Source of the DNA: CAYMCJ01 sp964388985
GTDB lineage: Bacteria > Patescibacteriota > Patescibacteriia > Patescibacteriales > CAYMCJ01
DNA length: 31,287 bases
Reading direction: 5' to 3'
NCBI GenBank assembly: GCA_964388985.1
Contig: CAYMCJ010000005.1
Location: 1 to 31,287 of the forward strand
The notes beneath the pieces are model-generated. The model was given only the letters and a program-made list of their open reading frames with translations. It was not told where the DNA came from and made no database searches. A program made the translations under genes and the position numbers. The first letter of the stretch is position 1; each line of letters opens with the position of its first letter. Of this stretch, positions 8,007 to 14,873 are shown in pieces.

Positions 8007-8639
8007 ATGTCTAAAAGGATTATTATTTTTGGAACCAGTATTACTTGGGGAGCCTGGGACCCCGAAGGTGGGGGTTGGGTAAACAGACTGAGAAAATATA
8101 TTGAATTGGGGATAGAAAATGAAAAAATTAAAGACGAAATTATTGTTTATAATTTAGGTATTGACGGAGATAATTCAGACAAAATTGTAAAAAGGTTTGA
8201 GGGCGAGTATAAAAACAGAACAATATACGAAGCTGAAGATTTTATTATCTTTGATATGGGGACAAACGATGCTTCTTATCGGGAAAGTTTGCAATCAAAT
8301 GAAGTCCCGTTGAAAAAATATAAAGAGAATATTTTGCAATTAATTAAAAAGGCCAAGCATTATACCAATAATATAATTTTTATTGGGATTACCAATATAG
8401 ATGATACTAAAACCAACCCCATACCTTGGAATAAAGATGCATATTATAAAAATAAAAATATCAAAGATTATAATTTAGCTTTAAAAGATTTAAGCAAGAA
8501 TAATGATGTTAAATTTATTGATATGGCTGACTTGATTACAAAAGAAGATTTAGAAGACGGTTTACATCCGAATGCTGGCGGGCATGAAAAAATTTTTCAA
8601 AAAGTAAAGGATTTTTTAATTGAGAATAAAATAATTTAG
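8007..8639 (+). CDS. SGNH/GDSL-family hydrolase
   Basis: A 210-residue single-domain esterase/acyl-hydrolase fold. Block I is FGTSITWG with nucleophile S11 near the start, block II glycine lies in NLGIDGDNS (about 50-56), block III is GTND (85-88) and block V is DGLHPN with D184 and H187 as the other catalytic residues. No signal peptide is seen, so it appears cytoplasmic. The substrate is not predictable; relatives include lysophospholipases, arylesterases and acetylxylan esterases. It lies 61 nt after the TPM gene, in the same direction. Confidence 0.9.
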   Translation: MSKRIIIFGTSITWGAWDPEGGGWVNRLRKYIELGIENEKIKDEIIVYNLGIDGDNSDKIVKRFEGEYKNRTIYEAEDFIIFDMGTNDASYRESLQSNEVPLKKYKENILQLIKKAKHYTNNIIFIGITNIDDTKTNPIPWNKDAYYKNKNIKDYNLALKDLSKNNDVKFIDMADLITKEDLEDGLHPNAGGHEKIFQKVKDFLIENKII

Positions 8640-8705
8640 AAATCTTTGTGTTATGTGTCGCGTATTCCACGTTACGCGTTATGAGTTATGAGTTACGTGA
8701 ATAAA
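8640..8705. repeat. Intergenic TTATG/TTACG word repeat
   Basis: Words such as GTGTTATGTG, CACGTTACGCGTTATGAG and TTATGAGTTACGTG fill the spacer before the M24 gene and contain an in-frame ATG at 8688 that is probably not used. Confidence 0.5.
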
Positions 8706-8708
8706 TTT

Positions 8709-9443
8709 ATGAATTGGAATGAATATCAGATTAATAATCACAAAAAAGCCGCTCGGTTTTTGGGCGAGATAAAAGATAAAACTTTTAAATATATTACTGA
8801 AAATAATAGTATAACCGAGCGCGAAGTATGTGAATATATTTTACAACTGTATAAAAAATATAGTCTTAAAACTAACGGGCGGCCAATAATCGCTTTTAGA
8901 AAAAATACGGCCTTTATTCATTATTGCCCTTCGCAGTATTGTAAAAAATTGAAACCAGAATCTCTGATTATGATAGATATTTGGGCGCGTTTAAGTCAAA
9001 AAAATTCTCCTTTTGCCGATATTACTTGGATGGGTTATTATGGAAATAAGATACCTAAAAAAAATACAGAAATTTTTAATTTAGTCATTAAAGCCAGAGA
9101 TGAGGCTTTAAATTTTATTAAAAAGAGTTTAAAAAAAGGGAAAATTTCTGCTGGTAAAGAAGTGGATAGGGCGGCCAGAGATATAATTATTAAGGCTGGC
9201 TATAATTTTTCGCATAGCACCGGCCATTGTTTGGGGTTTGAATCACCGCACGGTCGGGGACGGCGAATTAAATCAACCAATAATCAGCCCTTGTTGAAGA
9301 ATTTGGGTTATACCATAGAGCCGGGAGTTTATTTAAAAAATGAGTTTGGCATTAGGAGTGAAATTGATTTTTATATAAATGATAATATGAAGTTAGTAGT
9401 AACAACAGACAGGCAAAAAAATATTGTACAAATCAAAAATTAA
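8709..9443 (+). CDS. M24-family metallopeptidase (Xaa-Pro aminopeptidase-like)
   Basis: A pita-bread-fold aminopeptidase catalytic domain, 244 residues from the ATG at 8709 (MNWNEYQ). An in-frame ATG at 8688 lies inside repeat DNA and would add MSYVNKF, so the later start is preferred. All five expected metal ligands are visible (numbered from the 8709 start): D90 in MIDIWAR, D104 in ADITWM, H173 in HSTGH, E204 in IEPGVY and E218 in RSEIDF. The N-terminal creatinase-like domain of long Xaa-Pro peptidases is missing. It probably trims peptides in the cytoplasm together with the M17 peptidase that follows. Confidence 0.9.
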   Translation: MNWNEYQINNHKKAARFLGEIKDKTFKYITENNSITEREVCEYILQLYKKYSLKTNGRPIIAFRKNTAFIHYCPSQYCKKLKPESLIMIDIWARLSQKNSPFADITWMGYYGNKIPKKNTEIFNLVIKARDEALNFIKKSLKKGKISAGKEVDRAARDIIIKAGYNFSHSTGHCLGFESPHGRGRRIKSTNNQPLLKNLGYTIEPGVYLKNEFGIRSEIDFYINDNMKLVVTTDRQKNIVQIKN

Positions 9444-9449
9444 AATTAA

Positions 9450-9498
9450 TTTATTACATGTTACATGTTCTGTGTTTTATGTTTCATGTTCCGTGAAA
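9450..9498. repeat. Intergenic CATGTT word repeat upstream of pepA
   Basis: TTACATGTTACATGTTCTG, TTTATGTTTCATGTTCC and similar words fill the spacer, ending just before the pepA start. They are close relatives of the block at 6370-6420. An open frame reads through them from a TTG at 9424, producing a cysteine-rich artificial N-terminus. Confidence 0.6.
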
Positions 9499-9501
9499 TA
9501 T

Positions 9502-10959
9502 ATGAAGTTTGAATTAGTAAATAAAAAATTAAATCAAATCAAGGCGGATTGCGAGGTTATTTTTGTGGTTAATAAAAATTTAGGGCATAAATGGGTTAAA
9601 GACGGGAAATTACTAAAAGAAGTTGGTTATAAGGGCGAGACCGATAAAATAAAGCTTTTAGAGCATCAAAAAAGGTTGTATGTCGGCATAAGCTCTCTAT
9701 CAGGCGATGATTTGCGTATTGGGGCCGCTTCGGCCTGGCAGGGCCTGAAAGATACAAGGTATAAATCCCTAAAGCTCGGTTTATATAGCGGCCAGGACGA
9801 GTTGGCAAATTTTAAAGCCTTGGCTGAAGGCTTTTCTTTGAGTTGTTACAGCTTTGATAAATATAAATCCCGGAAAGATAAATTTTTTATAAATAAAATA
9901 ATATTTGCCAATGAAAATTATGAAAATAGAAAGGTCAGCCTGGGAAATTTTAAAAATATTATAAATAGCGTACAAATCGTTACAGAAGCAGTAAATTTAA
10001 CTAGGGATATTGTTAATGAAATCCCGGACGAAGTAAATCCGGTGACATTAGCCAAACAGGCAAAAGAAATCGCCGAAAAGAGCGGCTTAAAGATAAAAGT
10101 TTATGGAGAGGATTATTTAAAGAAAGAAGGTCTGGGGGCTTTTTTAGCGGTTAGTAAGGCCAGTCCGTTTCCTCCGCAATTAATTCATTTAGAATATAAG
10201 GCGGACAAGCCAAAAATTAAGATAGTGTTGGTGGGCAAAGGTTTAACTTATGATACAGGAGGGTTAAGTTTAAAACCGAGTGAAGCTATGATTACTATGA
10301 AATCAGACAAAAGCGGCGCTGGCGCAATTTTAGGAATTATGCAAGCTTTGGCTGAATTAAAATTACCGCTTGAAGTCCACGGCGTTATTGGCGCTACCGA
10401 AAATATGATTGGACAGCACGCTTATAAACCCGATGATATTTTAATAGCCAAGAATAAGAAAAGTATTGAAGTTAGAAATACTGATGCCGAGGGCCGTTTG
10501 GTTTTAGCTGACTGTTTGGTATATGCGCAGGAATTAAAACCTGACTATATTATTGATTTGGCGTCTTTAACCGGCGCCTGCATGGTAGCCTTGGGAGAAT
10601 ATACTATAGGGGTAATGGGGCATAATGAGAATTTAGTTAATAATATAATAAAAGCTGGTAAAATAAGTGGAGAATTAGCGGCTTATTTACCTTTTAATAG
10701 ATATTTACCAAAATTAATTAAAAGTAAGATTGCGGATGTAACCAATACGTCAATTTCCAGATATGGAGGAGCTATCACGGCCGGTTTGTTTTTAAGTGAA
10801 TTTATTGATAAAAAATATAAAGATAAATGGGCTCATCTTGATATTTCCGGTCCATCATACATTGAAGAATTGTGGGGTTATAATCCTTTGGGCGCCAGCG
10901 GCTCGGGTGTTAGATTAATACTTGAGTGGCTGGATAGTTTTATTAAAGGAGAGAAATAA
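9502..10959 (+). CDS. pepA: Leucyl aminopeptidase (M17 family)
   Basis: A cytosolic two-metal aminopeptidase, 485 residues from the ATG at 9502 (MKFELVNKKL). The frame opens at a TTG at 9424, but that extension overlaps the M24 gene and is repeat DNA. The C-terminal catalytic domain has the expected ligands: K246 and D251 in GKGLTYDTGG, D269 in MKSDKSGAGA, and D328 and E330 in NTDAEGR, with R332 as the catalytic arginine. The N-terminal macrodomain-like part is present and divergent. The end of the protein (HLDISGP, then GASGSGVRLI) is typical. It probably works in peptide turnover with the M24 peptidase upstream. Confidence 0.95.
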   Translation: MKFELVNKKLNQIKADCEVIFVVNKNLGHKWVKDGKLLKEVGYKGETDKIKLLEHQKRLYVGISSLSGDDLRIGAASAWQGLKDTRYKSLKLGLYSGQDELANFKALAEGFSLSCYSFDKYKSRKDKFFINKIIFANENYENRKVSLGNFKNIINSVQIVTEAVNLTRDIVNEIPDEVNPVTLAKQAKEIAEKSGLKIKVYGEDYLKKEGLGAFLAVSKASPFPPQLIHLEYKADKPKIKIVLVGKGLTYDTGGLSLKPSEAMITMKSDKSGAGAILGIMQALAELKLPLEVHGVIGATENMIGQHAYKPDDILIAKNKKSIEVRNTDAEGRLVLADCLVYAQELKPDYIIDLASLTGACMVALGEYTIGVMGHNENLVNNIIKAGKISGELAAYLPFNRYLPKLIKSKIADVTNTSISRYGGAITAGLFLSEFIDKKYKDKWAHLDISGPSYIEELWGYNPLGASGSGVRLILEWLDSFIKGEK

Positions 10960-10973
10960 AATTATATTTGTCA

Positions 10974-11053
10974 TTTTAGGTTTAATTGGATAAAAATGGC
11001 ATTAAGATTATTCTTATTTTAGATTTAATTAGAATAAAAAGATAATAAGATTA
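10974..11053. repeat. Imperfect 37-nt direct repeat after pepA
   Basis: The segments 10974-11010 and 11017-11053, both of the form TTTTAG.TTTAATT...AAGATTA, agree at 29 of 37 positions with a 43-nt period. Their position between pepA and its terminator suggests a decayed duplication. No function is evident. Confidence 0.5.
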
Positions 11054-11077
11054 TAAATTTATATAATTTTTGAACTA

Positions 11078-11112
11078 AAGAAGGCGGGACATCAATGTTT
11101 CGTCTTTTTTAT
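11078..11112 (+). terminator. Intrinsic terminator after pepA
   Basis: GGCGGGACAT (11083-11092) pairs with ATGTTTCGTC (11095-11104), allowing three G-T pairs, and is followed by a run of six T. It closes the ileS-to-pepA run and separates it from the sensory cluster. Confidence 0.7.
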
Positions 11113-11195
11113 TTATTTTCTAAAAATACAGAAATATGGTATCATTACAAGTAGAGTAATATTATATTTGTTTATAATTGTTAATGATTTATTTT

Positions 11196-11813
11196 ATGAT
11201 TGATAGAAATAATATTGATTTAAAAAAAGAAATAAAAACTTTAAAAAAATTATCGGGCGAAGAAAGAGGAATGGATATTAAATATCTTGTTCATCGTGTG
11301 ACAGAAAAAGAAGGAAACAGAGGTTTAAAGAGGGTAATTTCAGAATTAAAGAAGAATGGTTACAAATTTCCGGATTTATCTAAAATAGGCAATATGGATT
11401 GGATATCGGTGAGTCTGCCGACTATTTTTTTAGTGGCTTCTGTTAAATGTTTTGGCTGGCAGGAAAAGGATATTATTCAAATGGGCAGAGAGGTTTTACT
11501 TTTTTCATATACTATTAAAATATTTATTAAATATTTTCTTTCAATAGAAAAAACTTTTAAAATAGCGGCCCGCAACTGGAAAAAATATTATTCAAAGGGC
11601 GAACTTTCCATTAAATATGACAACAAGAAGGCAAACGAAATAGTAATTTATTTAAAGAATTTTAAAAAGCATCCTTATAATTGCCTTTACCTAACTGGTT
11701 TATTTTCAAAATTAATTGAAATAATTACAGGGGAAAGAGTTATAAAAGCGGTTGAAACAAAATGCCCGTTCAGAGGAGATAGTTACCATGAATTTAAAAT
11801 ATATTGGAAATAA
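11196..11813 (+). CDS. V4R/DUF2378-like small sensor protein, paralogue A
   Basis: I do not recognise a named protein. 205 residues from the ATG at 11196; an ATG at 11184 and a TTG at 11178 are alternatives. It is clearly homologous to the product at 14237: they share W(Q)-KDI--MG, KI-(I/L)(K/R)YF-S(I/L)EKTF--A---W-K-YS-G-L, C-Y--G-F and a C-terminal KC-F--D--HE--I-W. The last motif recalls the end of V4R (4-vinyl reductase) and DUF2378/heme-NO-binding-like domains, which bind small hydrophobic ligands or metal in other bacteria; that assignment is by pattern only. There is no membrane segment. It opens the sensory cluster, 126 nt before the PhnD-like gene. A TATAAT at 11173-11178 may belong to its promoter. 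Confidence 0.7.
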   Translation: MIDRNNIDLKKEIKTLKKLSGEERGMDIKYLVHRVTEKEGNRGLKRVISELKKNGYKFPDLSKIGNMDWISVSLPTIFLVASVKCFGWQEKDIIQMGREVLLFSYTIKIFIKYFLSIEKTFKIAARNWKKYYSKGELSIKYDNKKANEIVIYLKNFKKHPYNCLYLTGLFSKLIEIITGERVIKAVETKCPFRGDSYHEFKIYWK

Positions 11814-11939
11814 AAAATTTAGATTAAATTTTGGAGATTGTTTATATTTTGGATTAATTTTAATTTAATAATAATATTTTTGTTTATTTAAATGAATGAT
11901 TTTACAATTTTTATTAAATAACCGAAATTTAAAACTATT

Positions 11940-13103
11940 ATGGAAAATTTTTTAAATCTGAATAATTTATTAGCTAATAATTATTGGACAATATTAATAG
12001 TTTTGTCATTAATTTTTATTTTTTTGTTAATTTGGCTGTTTTTTAGGCCGAAAGAAAATAAATCGTCAGATATTAGTGAGGGTGATATAAATGTTGAGTG
12101 GCCAAACGAAGAATTAAATGTGGAAGAAAAAAAGAGTAAAAGTTGGTCAACAGTTATTTTAGGTGTTTTTTTAGGAATTACTGCTATATGCATAATGGCA
12201 GCAGCCTTTTTTATATTAATTAATAATAAAAATGGAGATTTTAATTTAGCGGGCGAGGATGATGTTAATTCTTCCGGACAGGTGCATTATCTCGGAATTT
12301 TGCCCCTGGAAAATCCATCCACGATGCTGGAAAGATTTGCCGGGGTTGAAAAATATTTGCGTGATAAAACTGGTCTAAATATCAAACTGCGTCTATATCC
12401 GACTGGCGGCGAAGTTGGCGGCTATACGGCAGTTGTAAGAGACATAGCCAGCGGTAATATTAGTTTTGCTTATTTAGCTTCAGTAACAACGGTCCAGGCT
12501 AACGGAAATGGTCCGGTGATACCTTTTGCTTGTGCGCAAAAATCCGGCTCACCTACTTACCGGGGGGATTTAGTGGTTAAGTTTGATTCTCCATATTGGT
12601 CACTCTCGGATTTAAGAGGAAAAAAAGTTTCCGGAACAAGCAAATCTTCAACTTCAGGCAATTTAATGCCATCAGCTATGCTTAAACAAAGAAATATAAA
12701 CGAGGCAACTTATTTTGACGGCGGGATGATGTATTTAGGTTCGCATGATAAAGCGGCCGAAGCCGTATTAGCCGAGATAATTGACGGTTGTTTTATTAAT
12801 GAAGCAACTGTCAATAAATATAATGCCAACGGAAATGTTTTACGTTCAATCTGGCGGCATGACCCGGTGCCAGAATTTCCTTTCGTTGTTAATACTGAAA
12901 AAATTACCCCGGCTGAGTTGGAGAAAGTTAAAAACGCATTATTATCCATGCATGAAGAAAATATTGAAGGCATCCAGTCCGTAGATTCAAAATATGAAAA
13001 ATGGGTAGCAATTAATTGGGAAGATTATTTGGAAATTAAAGAGGCCATTGATGAAGTTTATGGGCCGGTATTTTATAATTTGGATGAGTGGGGCGAAGAT
13101 TAA
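11940..13103 (+). CDS. Membrane-anchored PhnD-like substrate-binding protein
   Basis: 387 residues. Order: a transmembrane helix (about 17-35), an acidic linker (36-66, rich in D/E), a second transmembrane helix (about 69-94), then a periplasmic-binding-protein type II domain of the PhnD (phosphate/phosphite/phosphonate) family from about 115 to 375. That domain has LGILPLENPSTMLERFAGVEKYL, then GEVGGYTAVVRDIASGNISFAYL and later the SLSDLRGKKVSGTSKSSTSG hinge segment. Classical PhnD proteins carry a cleavable signal and serve an ABC importer. Here no permease or ATPase gene is nearby and the domain is held by two helices. With the adjacent sensor genes, I infer a ligand-sensing role instead of transport. 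The ligand is unknown. Confidence 0.85.
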   Translation: MENFLNLNNLLANNYWTILIVLSLIFIFLLIWLFFRPKENKSSDISEGDINVEWPNEELNVEEKKSKSWSTVILGVFLGITAICIMAAAFFILINNKNGDFNLAGEDDVNSSGQVHYLGILPLENPSTMLERFAGVEKYLRDKTGLNIKLRLYPTGGEVGGYTAVVRDIASGNISFAYLASVTTVQANGNGPVIPFACAQKSGSPTYRGDLVVKFDSPYWSLSDLRGKKVSGTSKSSTSGNLMPSAMLKQRNINEATYFDGGMMYLGSHDKAAEAVLAEIIDGCFINEATVNKYNANGNVLRSIWRHDPVPEFPFVVNTEKITPAELEKVKNALLSMHEENIEGIQSVDSKYEKWVAINWEDYLEIKEAIDEVYGPVFYNLDEWGED

Positions 13104-13169
13104 TAAATTTGGTTAATAAAATTTATTATTTAATTTAGTAATTTTATTTGACTTTATTTAAATAATATT

Positions 13170-14213
13170 ATGAAATTTGGTCATTATCGTCTACAGAGCA
13201 AAATGGCTACAATTGTAGTTTTGATAGTTATTGTTTGTACTTTTGTTTCTTCATTTTTTTCATTGCGGGAAGTAAAAAAAGTAGTGCAGGAGAGATTAAA
13301 TGCCTATGGAGTATTTTTGTCAAAAGCTTTTGCCACATTTTGCGTTGATGATATTCTTTCTTGGAATTATCCCTCATTACAGACATCGGTTGACCGCGTA
13401 GCGGAATATGATGAATATATTTTAACAGTAGAAGTTTATCATAATGATAAGGTTGTGGCTAAACACAATAAAAATACAACCGAGAAAGGTCTTATTTACG
13501 AAATGCCAATTACGGCCGATGTTTTAGGCGAAGAAAAGGAATTTGGTTATATAAAAATTGTTCTTTCGGATAAAAAGTACCATGCGTTTTATATGCAGCA
13601 AATATATTCATTATTGCTTCTATGTTTAATACTTGGGCTAGGCGATACTTTTTTGATTTATATGACAATGAGAAAAATGGTACTTAAGCCTATCAAGCAA
13701 ATCGGAGAAGGGGCAAAAATTATTGGTGAGGGAAATTTTGACCATATTATTAATATTAATAGAAATGATGAAATAGGTGTTTTGGCCAATACGTTAAATA
13801 TAATGACCAGTAATTTAAGAAAATCCAAAAAAGAAACCGAAAATTATAAAAAACATTTAGAGAAAAAAGTGGAAGAGCTGGAAAAATTTTATAAATTAAC
13901 AGTTGGTCGAGAGTTAAAAATGATAGAGCTTAAAGGCAAGATGAAAGAAGTTATTAATAATTCAGGTAAAATTGATAATTTAAAAAGAAACGGAGAGACA
14001 ATTTCTTCAATTAAATTAAAAGATTGTTGGGATTTTTGGAAATGTGATGAAAAAACAAAAAAGAATTGCCCGGCTTATAAAACAGAATCCGGGAAGGAAT
14101 GCTGGCTGGTAGCTTCTGACTATTGCCCGATTCTTAAATCAAAGGGATTTAGAAAATGTACCGAATGTTCTTGGTTTAAAAAAGTTAACCAAAAAATAGG
14201 AAATTATTTTTAA
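13170..14213 (+). CDS. HAMP-domain membrane sensor with C-terminal two-CW-type cysteine module
   Basis: 347 residues. TM1 (about 11-30) is followed by an extracytoplasmic Cache-like region (33-143), TM2 (about 145-167) and a HAMP domain (168-220, KPIKQIGEGAKIIGEGNFDH, then DEIGVLANTLN). A coiled coil (215-262) contains FYKLTVGRELKMIELK, a linker common in sensor proteins. A cytoplasmic module has seven cysteines (C286, C292, C300, C311, C319, C330, C333) with two Cys-Trp pairs (CWDFWKC and CWLVASDYC), matching the 'two-CW' pattern. There is no kinase, cyclase or methyl-accepting domain. The cysteines could bind metal or a cluster, or sense redox (inference). It lies 66 nt after the PhnD-like gene and 23 nt before paralogue B. 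Confidence 0.85.
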   Translation: MKFGHYRLQSKMATIVVLIVIVCTFVSSFFSLREVKKVVQERLNAYGVFLSKAFATFCVDDILSWNYPSLQTSVDRVAEYDEYILTVEVYHNDKVVAKHNKNTTEKGLIYEMPITADVLGEEKEFGYIKIVLSDKKYHAFYMQQIYSLLLLCLILGLGDTFLIYMTMRKMVLKPIKQIGEGAKIIGEGNFDHIININRNDEIGVLANTLNIMTSNLRKSKKETENYKKHLEKKVEELEKFYKLTVGRELKMIELKGKMKEVINNSGKIDNLKRNGETISSIKLKDCWDFWKCDEKTKKNCPAYKTESGKECWLVASDYCPILKSKGFRKCTECSWFKKVNQKIGNYF

Positions 14214-14236
14214 AGTGATAATTAAAATATAAAAAT

Positions 14237-14836
14237 ATGCTTAGTAAACAAGAAATTAATCAAATATTAAAAATAAAGGGTAAAGTCAGAGGAGCAGTTT
14301 TTTATACTGATGCTCAATATATTTTGGAAATCAAGGGGGAAGAGGGGTTAAGAGCGGTAAATAGTAATATTAAAAAAATTAATTTACCAATTAGTTATGG
14401 CCCGGAAATTAAAATTACCGACTGGTATCCCTTGTCTTGGCGGGTTTTATCTTTATTAATAATTAAAGACACCTTTAAGTGGCAAGACAAAGATATTGTA
14501 ACTATGGGGGAAGTCGCGCCCAAACATTCTTTTATAGTTAAAATTTTACTTAGATATTTTATATCTTTGGAAAAGACTTTTTCGGAAGCAAGTAAATATT
14601 GGGAAAAACATTATTCAACCGGAAAGCTTGTTGCCTCTAAAATTGATATAGAAAATAAGCATTTGGTAATTCAGTTGTATGATTTTAAAATTCATGAAAT
14701 TATGTGTATTTATTTTCTCGGTTATTTTAGGACGATTGCAAATTTAGTGGTAAAAACAAACAAAATGACCATTAAAGAAATAAAGTGCATGTTTAACAGC
14801 GATGTCTGTCACGAATATGATATAAAATGGGAATAA
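14237..14836 (+). CDS. V4R/DUF2378-like small sensor protein, paralogue B
   Basis: 199 residues, homologous along most of its length to the product at 11196. The N-terminus KVRGAVFYTDAQYILEIKGEEGLRAV resembles the opening of V4R/DUF2378-type domains. The core shares WQDKDIVTMG, RYFISLEKTF and KHYSTGKL with paralogue A. The end has KCMF with D, C and HEYDIKWE, so a C and an H are added near the putative ligand site compared with A. It is soluble. It lies 23 nt after the HAMP gene, and its stop is 37 nt before the histidine kinase start, so it is almost certainly co-transcribed with the kinase. I infer that it feeds a cytoplasmic signal to it. Confidence 0.72.
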   Translation: MLSKQEINQILKIKGKVRGAVFYTDAQYILEIKGEEGLRAVNSNIKKINLPISYGPEIKITDWYPLSWRVLSLLIIKDTFKWQDKDIVTMGEVAPKHSFIVKILLRYFISLEKTFSEASKYWEKHYSTGKLVASKIDIENKHLVIQLYDFKIHEIMCIYFLGYFRTIANLVVKTNKMTIKEIKCMFNSDVCHEYDIKWE

Positions 14837-14873
14837 TTAATTGTTATATTTAGATTTTAATTTTTTATATATT

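Noticed and set aside
6370..9500. CRISPR-like array from the spaced repeats
   Set aside because: The words are short, degenerate and directly adjacent, without unique spacers of constant length, and no cas gene is present.
9424..9501. N-terminal extension of pepA from a TTG
   Set aside because: It overlaps the M24 gene, is encoded by intergenic repeat words and has no counterpart in M17 enzymes. The ATG at 9502 gives the normal start.
14841..14873. TTG start for the histidine kinase
   Set aside because: The added residues lie in AT-rich spacer; the ATG at 14874 fits the SD-less start pattern of the other genes.
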